This document shows, in pieces, positions 9,928-19,050 of a DNA stretch of 64,000 nt. Source of the stretch: Sulfuricurvum sp. (GTDB lineage Bacteria > Campylobacterota > Campylobacteria > Campylobacterales > Sulfurimonadaceae). Position 1 is the first letter of the stretch. Each line of letters starts with the position of its first letter. The notes beneath the pieces are model-generated. The model was not told where the DNA came from, searched no databases, and saw nothing but the letters and a program-made list of their open reading frames with translations. The position numbers were made by a program, and so were the translations under genes. The DNA is taken from contig NZ_JAQTUH010000002.1 of the NCBI RefSeq assembly GCF_028710345.1, forward strand, positions 124,001 to 188,000, written 5' to 3'.

Positions 9928-11058
9928 TTATTTTGTATTCGGAATCACTTCCGCTCCCGGTTTGAGTTTAGGAAGTCCATCGGCAGCGATTTTATCTCCT
10001 GCATTGACACCGCTTTCGATGAGGATATTTTCACCTACCCATTCTCCTGCAACAACAGGTTTCGGAGTAACGGTATTGTTGGTTTCGAGTGCGTAAAGAA
10101 ATTTCCCTTTTTCACCGGTTAGAAGTGTTTTTTGAGGGACATAGAGAGCATTCTTCCACTCCATCCCTTTAACTTTTACTTGAACAAATTGTCCAGGGAG
10201 AAGCTTATGGTCACTGTTATTGATTTCAGCACGATAGGTAATATTTCCGGTAGTTGAATCGACAAATGGCGCGATAAAATTGATAGAGCCTTTACGTGCT
10301 AACGTTGTACCGTCACTGAGGGTGAGCTCAATTTCATATTTCCCATCTTTTGGAATAGTAAGCTTACCGTTTGCAATTGCATTTTGTCGAGCAAGTTTTT
10401 CATTTTCACTAAAAGTAAAATTAACGTACATTGGATCGGTTTGGTAGACGGTCGTGAGTAGACCATTTGCACCTGCAGCAACATAAGTACCGACATCGAT
10501 TTTGGATTTATCGACGAATCCGTTGAGTGGAGATTTGAGGGTAGTATAGCTAAGATTGAGTTTGGCTTGTTCTAACGATGCTTTTGCTGCCGAGAGAGCT
10601 GCGGCTGCGTTTCGCTCACTAGCTGTTGCACTATCGAGATCTTGTTGACTAGCCGCATTTGCTTCCGCCAAAGGTTTAATACGGTTCAAAACGGCTTTGG
10701 CATTAGTATGTGTAGCGGATGCTAGCTCATACGCCGCTTTGGCACTCTCTAAAGCATTTTTTAAATCACTCGGGTCGATAACAAATAACGTATCCCCTTT
10801 GTTGACGAATGAACCTTCAGTATACGAACGTTTTTGGAGATATCCATTGACACGTGCAAAAACTTGAACCGTATTAAAAGCTTGCGTTTGTCCGGTTGCT
10901 TGTAAAACAGCGGGAAAATTACCTGTTTTGACTTCGGTCGTTGTTACAGGTACCGGCCCTTCGGGCGGTTTTTCCATACCGGCAGCTTTTGGGCGTTCGC
11001 ATCCGCTCATCGCGATGATAAGTGCACTTGATAAGGTAATAGTTGTGAGACGATTCAT
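9928..11058 (-). CDS. RND efflux periplasmic adaptor (membrane fusion protein, AcrA/MexA family)
   Basis: 376-residue adaptor that bridges the inner-membrane pump and the outer-membrane channel. The N-terminus is a lipoprotein signal with lipobox IAMSGC. Then follow the biotinyl-lipoyl-like half motif (VQVFARVNGYLQKRSYTEGSFVNKGDTLFVIDP), an alpha-hairpin (about 100-165), the second lipoyl half (TTLKSPLNGFVDKSKIDVGTYV) and beta-barrel and membrane-proximal domains. The start ATG overlaps the marR stop by 4 bp (ATGA). Family assignment is firm. Confidence 0.95.
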   Translation of the reverse strand: MNRLTTITLSSALIIAMSGCERPKAAGMEKPPEGPVPVTTTEVKTGNFPAVLQATGQTQAFNTVQVFARVNGYLQKRSYTEGSFVNKGDTLFVIDPSDLKNALESAKAAYELASATHTNAKAVLNRIKPLAEANAASQQDLDSATASERNAAAALSAAKASLEQAKLNLSYTTLKSPLNGFVDKSKIDVGTYVAAGANGLLTTVYQTDPMYVNFTFSENEKLARQNAIANGKLTIPKDGKYEIELTLSDGTTLARKGSINFIAPFVDSTTGNITYRAEINNSDHKLLPGQFVQVKVKGMEWKNALYVPQKTLLTGEKGKFLYALETNNTVTPKPVVAGEWVGENILIESGVNAGDKIAADGLPKLKPGAEVIPNTK

Positions 11059-11516
11059 TCAGATTCCTTTGAGGTGTAATTAAGTGTGAAACACATTTGT
11101 TTTAAAACGCGCATGGTAATGGCGAGTTCGTTTGGATCGATTCCTTGATGCATGTAGTGAGATGCTTCCTCTAAAACTTTCATGGTCGGTTTCTCCAGTG
11201 CGATTCCTTGCGCCGTTAACGTGACATGATTGCATCGCTTATCTTGACATGCTGTCGCTCTTTCTATAAGAGAGCGTTTTTCCAAACCTGCGATAAGTCG
11301 GGTTACGGATGTTTTGTCTTTGCCGACGAAATCGGCAATGTTTTGTTGTGTAGAGGTTCCCTCTTTCCACAAAACAACCATCACTTTAAACTGCTCAATC
11401 GTCATATCGATTCCATTAAGGGCAAGTTGACGAGTGAGGTAGTTACGTGCGGCCATCGCAGAATGGTTTGTTACGCACCCTAGCGACTCTTCAATCGGGC
11501 ATTCACATCGATTCAT
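11055..11516 (-). CDS. MarR-family transcriptional regulator of the efflux operon
   Basis: 153-residue winged-helix dimer of the MarR family. The winged-helix core runs LTRQLALNGIDMTIEQFKVMVVLWKEG, TQQNIADFVGKDKTSVTRLIAGLEKRSLIER, then the wing DKRCNHVTLTAQG. The frame can start at a TTG at 11528, but the ATG at 11514-11516 is preferred because GGGAG precedes it. The N-terminus contains clustered cysteines (NRCECPIEESLGC), and another Cys lies in the TACQDKRC segment, so redox or metal sensing is possible; this is inference. First gene of the efflux operon, with a palindromic operator just upstream, so autorepression is likely. Confidence 0.92.
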   Translation of the reverse strand: MNRCECPIEESLGCVTNHSAMAARNYLTRQLALNGIDMTIEQFKVMVVLWKEGTSTQQNIADFVGKDKTSVTRLIAGLEKRSLIERATACQDKRCNHVTLTAQGIALEKPTMKVLEEASHYMHQGIDPNELAITMRVLKQMCFTLNYTSKESE

Positions 11517-11529
11517 AAAAACTCCCAAA

Positions 11530-11547
11530 TAGTTGACTATGCAACTA
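11530..11547 (-). promoter_or_regulatory. Palindromic operator for the MarR regulator
   Basis: TAGTTG-6 bp-CAACTA is a perfect 6+6 inverted repeat, with partial symmetry extending into the flanking A/T bases. It lies between the predicted -10 box and the marR start codon, where a bound repressor would block transcription. Length and symmetry suit a MarR dimer; binding is inferred. Confidence 0.7.
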
Positions 11548-11556
11548 ATTGGACGA

Positions 11557-11586
11557 ATTGTATTTTATTTCTCACTCTAAAGTCAA
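11557..11586 (-). promoter_or_regulatory. Sigma-70-type promoter of the marR-efflux operon
   Basis: On the minus strand TTGACT (-35, 11581-11586) and TACAAT (-10, 11557-11562) are separated by 18 bp. The TATA-side box ends about 10 bp before the palindromic operator. Confidence 0.6.
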
Positions 11587-11695
11587 GGTGTATATGTTAA
11601 TAATGTTAATAGTTAAGTCGAGGGTTAAAATCATATTTGAAGAGAGATACAAAAAAATTCTATTCGCTTTAAAGCAAGCTTAAATATTAGTTAGC

Positions 11696-11701
11696 TATAA
11701 T
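11696..11701 (+). promoter_or_regulatory. -10 box for rplU-rpmA
   Basis: GCTATAAT lies 38 bp before the rplU start, with no good -35 box. This is the usual look of sigma-70 promoters in Campylobacterota. The untranslated leader then carries AAGGAA before the ATG. Confidence 0.6.
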
Positions 11702-11738
11702 TCGCAACTTTTTGTAGACTTATAGGTAAGGAACGCTA

Positions 11739-12047
11739 ATGTACGCAATCATTAAAAATGGTGGTAAACAGTACAAAGTTCAAGAGGGTGATATCCTTTT
11801 GTTCGATAAAATGGGCTTAGACCCTAAAACTGCCATCGAAATCAAAGAAGTTCTTGCTGTGAATAACGGTGAGCTTCGCACAGGTACTCCATTTGTAGAG
11901 GGTGCTGTTGTTAAGGCTGAAGTAATCAACGAAGGTCGCGACCGTAAAGTTGTAATTTTCAAAAAACGTCGTCGTAAAGACAGTAAAGTAAAACGTGGTT
12001 TCCGTAGAGATCACACTCGCGTTCGTATCACTGCGATCAGCGCGTAA
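11739..12047 (+). CDS. rplU: 50S ribosomal protein L21
   Basis: 102 residues, the normal length for bL21. The N-terminus [18 protein letters not shown] and the basic [22 protein letters not shown] segment are diagnostic. It binds 23S rRNA in the large subunit. First gene of an rplU-rpmA pair, 19 bp apart, with obgE downstream, the common bacterial arrangement. Confidence 0.99.
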   Translation: MYAIIKNGGKQYKVQEGDILLFDKMGLDPKTAIEIKEVLAVNNGELRTGTPFVEGAVVKAEVINEGRDRKVVIFKKRRRKDSKVKRGFRRDHTRVRITAISA

Positions 12048-12066
12048 TTAAAAGCAGGAGGACAGC

Positions 12067-12324
12067 ATGGCACATAAAAAGGGTCAGGGTAGTACCCAAA
12101 ATAACCGCGACTCAGCGGGACGTAGATTAGGTGTTAAAAAATACGGCGGTGAATTCGTACGTGCGGGTAATATCATTATTCGTCAACGCGGAACAAAAGT
12201 TCACCCAGGTAAAAATATCGGTATGGGTAAAGATCACACTTTGTATGCATTGGTTGACGGTGTTGTTGCTTTCGAGCGCAAAGACAAAAAACGCAAACAA
12301 GTTTCTGTAGTACCTGCCGCATAA
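12067..12324 (+). CDS. rpmA: 50S ribosomal protein L27
   Basis: 85 residues with the bL27 signature starting [24 protein letters not shown]. The N-terminal tail reaches the peptidyl-transferase centre. No Firmicutes-type cleavable extension is present. AGGAGG-type ribosome-binding site upstream (AGCAGGAGGACAGC before the ATG). Confidence 0.99.
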   Translation: MAHKKGQGSTQNNRDSAGRRLGVKKYGGEFVRAGNIIIRQRGTKVHPGKNIGMGKDHTLYALVDGVVAFERKDKKRKQVSVVPAA

Positions 12325-12333
12325 CTCATCCCC

Positions 12334-12355
12334 ATCGAGCAATTCTTTGCTCGAT
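12334..12355 (+). terminator. Hairpin after rpmA
   Basis: ATCGAGCAA, loop TTCT, then TTGCTCGAT form a perfect 9-bp stem 9 bp after the rpmA stop. There is no long T tract, so it may be an attenuating or RNA-stabilising hairpin between the ribosomal genes and obgE. Confidence 0.55.
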
Positions 12356-12459
12356 TCATTCACTATTTCCAAGAATTATTTTTTAATCGTGTATTTTCAA
12401 TTCGTAAAATGTAGGTTTGAGTAAATAAGCTTCACTAGTATGTAGCCAAAAGGATTATA

Positions 12460-13554
12460 ATGTTTACTGATAGTGTTGAACTAACCCTCTCTTCTGGTAA
12501 AGGGGGAGCGGGATGTGTCGCTTTTAGACGTGAGAAATATGTTCTCCAAGGTGGTCCAAACGGCGGAGATGGCGGTAAAGGTGGAGATGTCTATTTTAAA
12601 GTAGACAACAATACCCATACACTTGCCCATTTTCAGGGGAATAAAAACCTAAAAGCCGGTAAAGGTCAACCGGGTGCGGGATCGAATATGGCAGGCAAAC
12701 AAGGGGAAAAACTTGTGGTTGTCGTCCCTCCCGGAACTCAAGTAGTGGACGTAGAGACAGGGGAAATTTTACTTGATTTGCTCGAAGATGGCAAAGAGGT
12801 ATTGTTCCTCACAGGCGGTCGCGGTGGTCTAGGAAATGTCCATTTTAAATCTTCTACGAATCAAAAACCGATGTACGCACAACCGGGTGAGCCTGAAACG
12901 GTTAAAATCGTTAAACTCGATTTGAAGTTGATAGCGGATGTTGGATTAGTTGGATTCCCGAACGTGGGTAAATCGACACTCATTTCGACCGTCTCAAACG
13001 CTCGTCCTGAAGTGGCAAACTATGAATTTACGACATTGACACCAAAACTTGGTCAAATCAATATCGATTATGATTCGTATATTATGGCGGATATTCCGGG
13101 AATTATCGGCGGTGCATCGGAAGGTCGTGGGCTAGGATTAAAATTCTTACGCCATATTGAGCGTACCAAAACACTTCTCTTTATGATTGATTTGGCATCG
13201 TACCATGAGCTTGAGTACCAGTATGAAACATTAAAAAAAGAGTTAGAAGCTTTTTCTCCATTATTGGCAGAACGCAATTATGCGATTGCTTTAACCCGTT
13301 TGGATGCGATGAGTCCTGAAGAAGCGGTGGAAAAAACCAATCAATTTTTGCAAATGATGGGATTAAATGCTACAGTAAAAAGTCGCTTTGGTTTTTCGAA
13401 TGAGTATCCTGTTTACGAGCAAGAGAGTTTTGATGCAGGGTTTTACGATAAAAAACTTCCCGCTTTCATCGTCCCTATCTCTTCAGCGATTAATATGAAT
13501 ATCAAACCATTAACGTATGCACTTTATCAAATGGTCGTCACGGAGCGTAAATGA
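12460..13554 (+). CDS. obgE: GTPase ObgE/CgtA
   Basis: 364-residue ribosome-associated Obg GTPase. The glycine-rich Obg domain (about 1-158; GGPNGGDGGKGGDVYF, AGKGQPGAGSNMAGKQGE) is followed by the G domain, with G1 GFPNVGKST, G2 TTLTPKLG and G3 DIPGIIGGASEGRGLG. There is no C-terminal OCT extension of note. Acts in 50S assembly and stress control. The stop overlaps the proB start (ATGA). Confidence 0.98.
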   Translation: MFTDSVELTLSSGKGGAGCVAFRREKYVLQGGPNGGDGGKGGDVYFKVDNNTHTLAHFQGNKNLKAGKGQPGAGSNMAGKQGEKLVVVVPPGTQVVDVETGEILLDLLEDGKEVLFLTGGRGGLGNVHFKSSTNQKPMYAQPGEPETVKIVKLDLKLIADVGLVGFPNVGKSTLISTVSNARPEVANYEFTTLTPKLGQINIDYDSYIMADIPGIIGGASEGRGLGLKFLRHIERTKTLLFMIDLASYHELEYQYETLKKELEAFSPLLAERNYAIALTRLDAMSPEEAVEKTNQFLQMMGLNATVKSRFGFSNEYPVYEQESFDAGFYDKKLPAFIVPISSAINMNIKPLTYALYQMVVTERK

Positions 13555-14318
13555 AGCGGTTGGTCGTTAAAGTCGGAAGTGCGGTTTTAAGTGAGCAAAA
13601 CCGTATCGCAAAAGATCGTATGCAAGCGTTGGTCGATTTTATTGCTGAGCTTAAAACTCGCTATGAGGTGATACTTGTTTCATCGGGGGCAGTAGCAGCA
13701 GGATATACTGAACTCAAACTCGATAAAAAAATTTTGGCAAATAAGCAAGCCCTTGCATCCATCGGACAGCCGATACTCATGAACAAATACCGTAAGATGT
13801 TTGAACACCACCATCTTATCCCCTCTCAAATTCTTGTAACGGCTGCTAATTTTAACACCGTTGAAGAGTCTCAAAAAGTAAAAGATACGATTGAAACTCT
13901 TTTAGCTCATAATGTTATTCCTATTATCAACGAAAACGATGCAACGGCAACGGAAGAGTTAGTACTAGGAGACAATGACCAGCTCTCAGCGTATGCGGCG
14001 CACCATTTCGGTGCTGATTTATTGGTGATACTCTCCGATATTGATGCCTATTATGATAAAGATCCCCGTGCACACAGCGATGCGAAAGTACGACTACGTA
14101 TTGAAGAGATTACCCATGAAGAATTGGTAATGGAGGTCACCCCTAATCATAATTTTGCAACAGGGGGAATCGTTACAAAACTCAAAGCGGCTGACTTTTT
14201 ACTCAAACGGGGCGGTACGATGTTGCTTGCCAGTGGATTTGATTTGAGCGATGCCCGTTCATTTCTCCTAAGCGACACCCATGTCGGTGGTAGCTATTTT
14301 AAGGCAAGTGAGTTTTGA
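13551..14318 (+). CDS. proB: Glutamate 5-kinase (short form without PUA domain)
   Basis: 255 residues. Phosphorylates glutamate in the first step of proline synthesis. Amino-acid kinase fold with KVGSAVLSE at the N-terminus, SSGAVAAG, the NENDATATEELVLGDNDQLSAYAA substrate loop and a TGGIVTKLKAA segment. The E. coli enzyme has an extra C-terminal PUA domain; it is absent here, as in other short bacterial ProB proteins. Overlaps obgE by 4 bp and touches fmt (TGATG). Confidence 0.95.
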   Translation: MKRLVVKVGSAVLSEQNRIAKDRMQALVDFIAELKTRYEVILVSSGAVAAGYTELKLDKKILANKQALASIGQPILMNKYRKMFEHHHLIPSQILVTAANFNTVEESQKVKDTIETLLAHNVIPIINENDATATEELVLGDNDQLSAYAAHHFGADLLVILSDIDAYYDKDPRAHSDAKVRLRIEEITHEELVMEVTPNHNFATGGIVTKLKAADFLLKRGGTMLLASGFDLSDARSFLLSDTHVGGSYFKASEF

Positions 14319-15229
14319 TGATTCGTGTTTTGTTTATGGGGACACCTGAGTATGCAACGGAAATTTTTAAAGCTCTTGTTGAATCAAACGATATCGAGGT
14401 TGTGGGTGTTTATACTCAGCCCGATAAACCGGTAGGACGACATAATCTCCTCACCCCTCCGAGCGTCAAAGTAGCGGCATTAGAGAAATATATCCCTATT
14501 TATCAGCCATCACGTCTGCGAGATGTCGAGGTGATTGAGCAGGTCAAATCGATAGAGTGTGATTTAATCGTTGTAGCGGCGTATGGTCAGATACTCCCCA
14601 AAGAGATTTTAGAGTACGTCCCTTGTATCAATCTTCACGCATCCATTCTCCCTCAATATCGTGGAGCAAGTCCAATACAGCAAAGCTTGTTAAATAATGA
14701 TACTCAAAGCGGTGTTACGGCGATGTGGATGGATGAGGGGTTGGATACCGGTGCGATTATTAAAATCGAAACAATAGATATTGACCCCAATGAGATGGTA
14801 TCGTCACTCTATGAGAGGCTGACTACGCTTGCTTGTGATTTAACACTCGATGTTGTACGCTCATGGGATCGAGCAAGTGCAACACCGCAAGATGAAACAA
14901 AAGCATCCCATTGTAAAAAAATCTCTAAAGCGGATGGATGCATAGCATTTGACAATGCTTCGGAAATTTTTAATCGTTACCGTGCTTTTACCCCTTGGCC
15001 GGGAATTTATTTGGAATCGGGATTAAAAATCAAAAAAATGGGTCTTGAAGAGAGCCTCAGTACCGGTCATGCAGGTGAAATTATTGAAATCTCAACAGAG
15101 AGTATTGTGGTGCAATGTCTAAAAGGTTCATTGCGTATGTATACGTTACAAGCACCTTCAAAAAGCGAAACAGCTTCAACAGCGTATTTGAACGGAAAGC
15201 GATTAGTGTGTGGAAATACTTTGGCTTGA
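14318..15229 (+). CDS. fmt: Methionyl-tRNA formyltransferase
   Basis: 303-residue enzyme that formylates initiator Met-tRNA. N-terminal formyltransferase fold starts MIRVLFMGTPEYA. The catalytic Asn-His-Asp triad is visible in INLHASILPQYRGASPIQ and MDEGLDTGAI. The C-terminal OB-like domain contains FTPWPGIYL. The ATG at 14318, within TGATG at the proB stop, is chosen over the in-frame TTG three bases earlier. The 3' end overlaps birA by 20 bp. Confidence 0.97.
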   Translation: MIRVLFMGTPEYATEIFKALVESNDIEVVGVYTQPDKPVGRHNLLTPPSVKVAALEKYIPIYQPSRLRDVEVIEQVKSIECDLIVVAAYGQILPKEILEYVPCINLHASILPQYRGASPIQQSLLNNDTQSGVTAMWMDEGLDTGAIIKIETIDIDPNEMVSSLYERLTTLACDLTLDVVRSWDRASATPQDETKASHCKKISKADGCIAFDNASEIFNRYRAFTPWPGIYLESGLKIKKMGLEESLSTGHAGEIIEISTESIVVQCLKGSLRMYTLQAPSKSETASTAYLNGKRLVCGNTLA

Positions 15230-15845
15230 TGAGGTTGAATCAACCCAAACCTATCTTATAGATGCTCTTAAATCGGGAGTCTTAAAAATACCTATCTGTG
15301 TTGGTGCTTCACGGCAATCAAACGGGAAAGGTTCACGTGGCAATAGTTGGATAGGATATGAAGGTAATTTTTTTATTTCCTTTGCCCTCTCCCGTGCTTC
15401 TCTCCCCGATGACCTCAAATTGGAATCTTCATCAATCTATTTTGCCTACATCCTCAAAGAGGTACTGAGTAATCTAGGCTCATCGTTATGGCTAAAATGG
15501 CCGAATGATTTTTATATCGGGGAGAAAAAAGTGGGGGGGGTTATCACGAATCTTGTCGGTGAAAGCCTTGTTTGCGGGATAGGACTAAATTTACAAAACG
15601 GATCTGGAGATTTTGGTGTTATGGATATAGAAATCGATTCGAAAGATTTAAGTAAACTTTATATTACAGAGTTAAAAAAGTTTTACTCATGGAAGCAGAC
15701 TTTTAGTAAGTATAGAATAGAATTTGAAAGAAGTAAATCTTTTTCCACACACTCCAACAATAGACTTATTGAATTGAAAGAAGCTGTTTTATGTGAAGAC
15801 GGTTCCCTTGAATGCAATGGGCAAAGGATATTTAGTCTACGATGA
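15210..15845 (+). CDS. birA: Biotin-[acetyl-CoA-carboxylase] ligase (class I, no DNA-binding domain)
   Basis: 211 residues. Attaches biotin to carrier proteins. Starts at GTG (15210) inside fmt, because the family N-terminus ([15 protein letters not shown]) begins there. The biotinyl-5'-AMP loop appears as GKGSRGNSW (usual GRGxxGxxW) and the active-site segment as [18 protein letters not shown]. It lacks the helix-turn-helix found in E. coli BirA, so it is catalytic only. Overlaps parA by 4 bp. Confidence 0.93.
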   Translation: MEILWLDEVESTQTYLIDALKSGVLKIPICVGASRQSNGKGSRGNSWIGYEGNFFISFALSRASLPDDLKLESSSIYFAYILKEVLSNLGSSLWLKWPNDFYIGEKKVGGVITNLVGESLVCGIGLNLQNGSGDFGVMDIEIDSKDLSKLYITELKKFYSWKQTFSKYRIEFERSKSFSTHSNNRLIELKEAVLCEDGSLECNGQRIFSLR

Positions 15846-16624
15846 GCGAAGTAATTGTAATTGCGAACCAAAAGGGGGGCGTTGGTAAAACAACGACTGC
15901 CGTCAACTTAGCTGCCTCTTTGGCAGTTGCAGAGAAACGTGTACTATTGATTGATGCCGATCCTCAAGCTAATGCGACAACCTCGTTAGGATACCATCGT
16001 AATAATTATGAATTTAATATCTATCATGTTTTGATCGGGGCAAAAAAACTTCGTGAGATTATTCTAAAAACTGCATTACCAAAACTCTTCATTGCCCCAT
16101 CAAATATTGGTTTGGTTGGGATTGAAAAAGAGTATTATGATTCTGAAAATGCCAAAGGGCGTGAGCTTATTTTGAAAAAAGCGATTGCACAGGTAAAAGA
16201 GGATTATGATTATATTATCATCGATTCCCCTCCTGCTCTTGGGCCGATGACCATTAATGCTCTTTCAGCATCGAATTCGGTGATTATCCCGATTCAATGT
16301 GAGTTTTTTGCGTTAGAGGGGTTGGCGCAGTTACTCAATACGGTCAAATTGGTACGTAAAACGATTAATCCAAAATTGACAATCAAAGGATTTTTGCCGA
16401 CAATGTACAGCGCGCAAAATAACCTTTCCCGTCAAGTATTTGCTGACTTACAGCAACATTTTCAAAGCAAGCTGTTTAAATCGAGTGAAGATGGGTTTAT
16501 TGTTATTCCTCGTAATGTCAAGTTGGCAGAATCTCCGAGTTTCGGTAAACCGGCAATTTTATACGATGTAAAATCAAGTGGGTCAATAGCGTATCAAGAT
16601 TTAGCTTACGCTATTATCGCGTAA
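15842..16624 (+). CDS. parA: Chromosome-partitioning ATPase ParA/Soj
   Basis: 260-residue deviant-Walker ATPase with [18 protein letters not shown] (signature Lys plus P-loop), [11 protein letters not shown] and [13 protein letters not shown]. Works with ParB bound at parS near the origin in chromosome segregation. No N-terminal HTH, so it is the chromosomal Soj type. Ten bp before parB. Confidence 0.97.
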   Translation: MSEVIVIANQKGGVGKTTTAVNLAASLAVAEKRVLLIDADPQANATTSLGYHRNNYEFNIYHVLIGAKKLREIILKTALPKLFIAPSNIGLVGIEKEYYDSENAKGRELILKKAIAQVKEDYDYIIIDSPPALGPMTINALSASNSVIIPIQCEFFALEGLAQLLNTVKLVRKTINPKLTIKGFLPTMYSAQNNLSRQVFADLQQHFQSKLFKSSEDGFIVIPRNVKLAESPSFGKPAILYDVKSSGSIAYQDLAYAIIA

Positions 16625-16633
16625 GGGAAGTTT

Positions 16634-17482
16634 ATGGCTAAAGCATCAGCATTGGGACGTGGTTTAGGGGCATTGCTCAGTGAAATCGAAGAAGCATACG
16701 ATAATGAACTTCCAAAAAAGGGTGGGGTTGAAGAGGTTTCACTCTCTAAAATTCGTCCCAATCCGTATCAGCCACGTAAACATTTTGACCCAGAATCACT
16801 CGCAGAACTCTCAGAATCGATAAAAACTCACGGACTTTTGCAACCGATCGTTGTCAAAGAAGATTTAGACGGTTATATTTTAATCGCTGGTGAGAGACGT
16901 CTTCGTGCACATAAACTTGCTAAATTTAAAACTATAAAAGCCATTATTGTATCGGTAAGTGATGAGCAAATGCGTCAACATGCATTGATTGAAAATATTC
17001 AACGTGATGAGTTGGGTGTGATTGATTTGGCTCAAGCGTATCAAGAGTTGATTGAGATACACGAGTTGACTCATGAACAGCTCTCTGCTACCGTACATAA
17101 AAGTCGCGCACAAATCACGAATACTTTAAGATTGTTACAGTTGAGTGAGAAAGGGCGTAAAGCACTTATTGATGGCAAAATGACAGCAGGGCATGCCAAA
17201 ATTGTTGTTGGATTAGATGAGAAGGAGCAATCACTGATTATTGACTCTATCATCGGACAAAAACTGAGTGTTCGTGATGTCGAACAAATGGTTAAAAAAT
17301 TTAAGTCTCATGAAACTGCTACTTCGCATATAATAGAAAAATCTATTGAACTTGATTTTAGTGCTTTACAATCGCTTTTAGAGGATATGGGTTTAAAATC
17401 ATCCAAAAAAGGTTCAAAATTAACCATCAGTTTTGAAAATAATGGTCAAATTGATACATTTCTAACCACTCTTTCTTCATAA
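16634..17482 (+). CDS. parB: Chromosome-partitioning protein ParB/Spo0J
   Basis: 282 residues. The ParB/Sulfiredoxin-like N-terminal domain carries IRPNPYQPRKHFD and the CTP-binding GERRLRAHKLA box (ENIQRDELGVIDLAQAY follows). The central helix-turn-helix includes KSRAQITNTLRLLQLS. The C-terminal dimerisation region is short. A parS site with the usual inverted-repeat consensus was not recognised in this window. Confidence 0.96.
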   Translation: MAKASALGRGLGALLSEIEEAYDNELPKKGGVEEVSLSKIRPNPYQPRKHFDPESLAELSESIKTHGLLQPIVVKEDLDGYILIAGERRLRAHKLAKFKTIKAIIVSVSDEQMRQHALIENIQRDELGVIDLAQAYQELIEIHELTHEQLSATVHKSRAQITNTLRLLQLSEKGRKALIDGKMTAGHAKIVVGLDEKEQSLIIDSIIGQKLSVRDVEQMVKKFKSHETATSHIIEKSIELDFSALQSLLEDMGLKSSKKGSKLTISFENNGQIDTFLTTLSS

Positions 17483-17519
17483 TTTCTTTCGTTTAACTGT
17501 CCCTTCAATTTACTCATTG

Positions 17520-17525
17520 TATAAT
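17520..17525 (+). promoter_or_regulatory. -10 box of the ATP synthase operon
   Basis: TTGTATAATC sits 23 bp before the first ATP synthase start codon, in the 65-bp spacer after parB. A strong TTAGGAGG ribosome-binding site follows. The promoter probably drives the b', b, delta, alpha, gamma, beta, epsilon set. Confidence 0.55.
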
Positions 17526-17547
17526 CACGTAACTTTTAGGAGGTGGT

Positions 17548-17970
17548 ATGTTAGATATAAGTCCGATGCTGTTAGCCAGCACACTGATTGTCTTTCTTGT
17601 CCTTATTGCCGCTCTAAATAGTTTACTTTATAAACCTCTCTTCAGTTATATGGAAAAAAGAGATGCGGATATTAAAAAAGATCTCGAAGAAGTTGGTAAC
17701 AACGATGCTGAGATTGCTGCATTTCATACTACTGCTGAAAAGATTATTAGTGACGGTAAACTACAAGCGCATGCAATGAGAGAAAAAGCTGTTGCTGAAG
17801 CTAAAGCTTTAGCTGCAAGCAAAATGGAAGCAAAACGTGCTGAGCTAGCATTAGAATATGCTAAGTTCGAAGAGGCAATGTCCGAAGAGCGTTCACGACT
17901 AAGTGGGGTACTCGCTCTCGAGATACCTAATTTTGAAGCGGCAGTTTCTGCCAAGCTTAATCAGATATAA
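17548..17970 (+). CDS. atpF': ATP synthase F0 subunit b' (b-related)
   Basis: 140 residues. One N-terminal membrane helix (about 8-26, LLASTLIVFLVLIAALNSLLY), then LYKPLFSYMEKRDADIKKDL and a long charged helix, the layout of a peripheral-stalk b subunit. Campylobacterota carry a second, divergent b-type gene directly before atpF, and this is that gene. It would pair with the next gene product as a b/b' heterodimer. Confidence 0.92.
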   Translation: MLDISPMLLASTLIVFLVLIAALNSLLYKPLFSYMEKRDADIKKDLEEVGNNDAEIAAFHTTAEKIISDGKLQAHAMREKAVAEAKALAASKMEAKRAELALEYAKFEEAMSEERSRLSGVLALEIPNFEAAVSAKLNQI

Positions 17971-17979
17971 GGAGAAAAG

Positions 17980-18492
17980 ATGGGTAAATTAGTAATTGCA
18001 TTATTAGCACTTAGTCCTTTTCTTTTTGGATCTGAAGCTGCAGAAGCTTCAACAGATATCGTTCAACGAACCGTCAACTTCCTTGTATTTGCAGGTATTT
18101 TGGTTTATCTTTTGGCAGAGCCTATCAAAAGCTATTTCGGCGGTAGAAGTTCAGGGATTGCTAACGAGCTTGAAAAAGTTCAAGAGCGTCTAGCTGAATC
18201 AAAACGTTTGAAAGAGTCTGCGGAACATAAAATCGAAGAAGCGACACAATTCGTTAATGAGCTCATGGAAACAACAAAAAAAGAGTGCAAAATCTTAAGT
18301 GACAAAATTGCTTCACAATGTGAACAAGACCTTGATGTTATGCATAAGCAAAGTAACGGATTGATGGAACTTGAAAAACGTCAAATGGTTCGCAGTGTTG
18401 TAAGTGAAGTGATGGATCAAGTTATGAGTGCAAGCGATGCGAGCATGAATAGCGATGCTATGACCGATATTTTGAAAAAGAAGGTGGCGTAA
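17980..18492 (+). CDS. atpF: ATP synthase F0 subunit b
   Basis: 170 residues. A cleavable-looking leader (about 1-20, ending GSEAAEA) comes before the membrane helix at about 30-50 (VNFLVFAGILVYLLAEPIKSYF), followed by the long stalk helix. This extended N-terminus is usual for the group. Stop and the atpH start are directly adjacent. Confidence 0.93.
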   Translation: MGKLVIALLALSPFLFGSEAAEASTDIVQRTVNFLVFAGILVYLLAEPIKSYFGGRSSGIANELEKVQERLAESKRLKESAEHKIEEATQFVNELMETTKKECKILSDKIASQCEQDLDVMHKQSNGLMELEKRQMVRSVVSEVMDQVMSASDASMNSDAMTDILKKKVA

Positions 18493-19029
18493 ATGAAGCA
18501 TGAAATGATTGCTAAACGTTATGTTCAATCTTTGGTTGGAGTATTGGACTCAACATCATTAGACAATACATCCGAACTTTTCACTCTTTTAGCGACAGCC
18601 TTTAGTGATGATAAATTTATTCAAATTATGAACAGTAATGATATTGCTACATCTGCAAAAACTGCATTAATCCTTGGGATGGTTGCAAATGCACAAAGTA
18701 GTGATATTAATAATTTGATTAAACTTTTGGGAGAAAATGGTCGTTTGCCATTGATTCCGGCTATTGCAAAAGAGTTGAAACGTCAAATTTCGGATATCAA
18801 ACGTGTCTATTCCGGAACAATTTACAGTTCTTCTACTATGGATCAAAGCTCTATCGATGGTATTGCTCGTGATTTAGGGAACAAAATGGGAGCCACCATC
18901 TCATTAGCGTTCGCTCCTAGTGCAACAAACGGTGTCCGTATTGTTGTTGATGGACTCAATGTTGAAATTGACTTCTCAAAAAGTCGCCTTAACGCTCAAA
19001 TTACTGAGCACATTTTAAAAGCAATTTAA
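18493..19029 (+). CDS. atpH: ATP synthase F1 subunit delta
   Basis: 178 residues. OSCP/delta fold: N-terminal helical domain (KRYVQSLVGVLD), and C-terminal part with the conserved GGxxI-like strand replaced here by TNGVRIVVDGLNVEIDFSKSRL. Links the peripheral stalk to the alpha3beta3 head. Starts 0 bp after atpF, 21 bp before atpA. Confidence 0.95.
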   Translation: MKHEMIAKRYVQSLVGVLDSTSLDNTSELFTLLATAFSDDKFIQIMNSNDIATSAKTALILGMVANAQSSDINNLIKLLGENGRLPLIPAIAKELKRQISDIKRVYSGTIYSSSTMDQSSIDGIARDLGNKMGATISLAFAPSATNGVRIVVDGLNVEIDFSKSRLNAQITEHILKAI

Positions 19030-19050
19030 CCCTCGCGAAAGGAGAAACTA

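Noticed and set aside
13551-14318. proB considered truncated because it lacks the PUA domain
   Set aside because: Short ProB proteins without PUA are known in bacteria and the kinase domain is complete, so no damage is implied.
15842-17482. parS centromere sites beside parAB
   Set aside because: I looked for the TGTTTCACGTGAAACA type of palindrome and did not recognise one in this window; clade-specific sites may differ.
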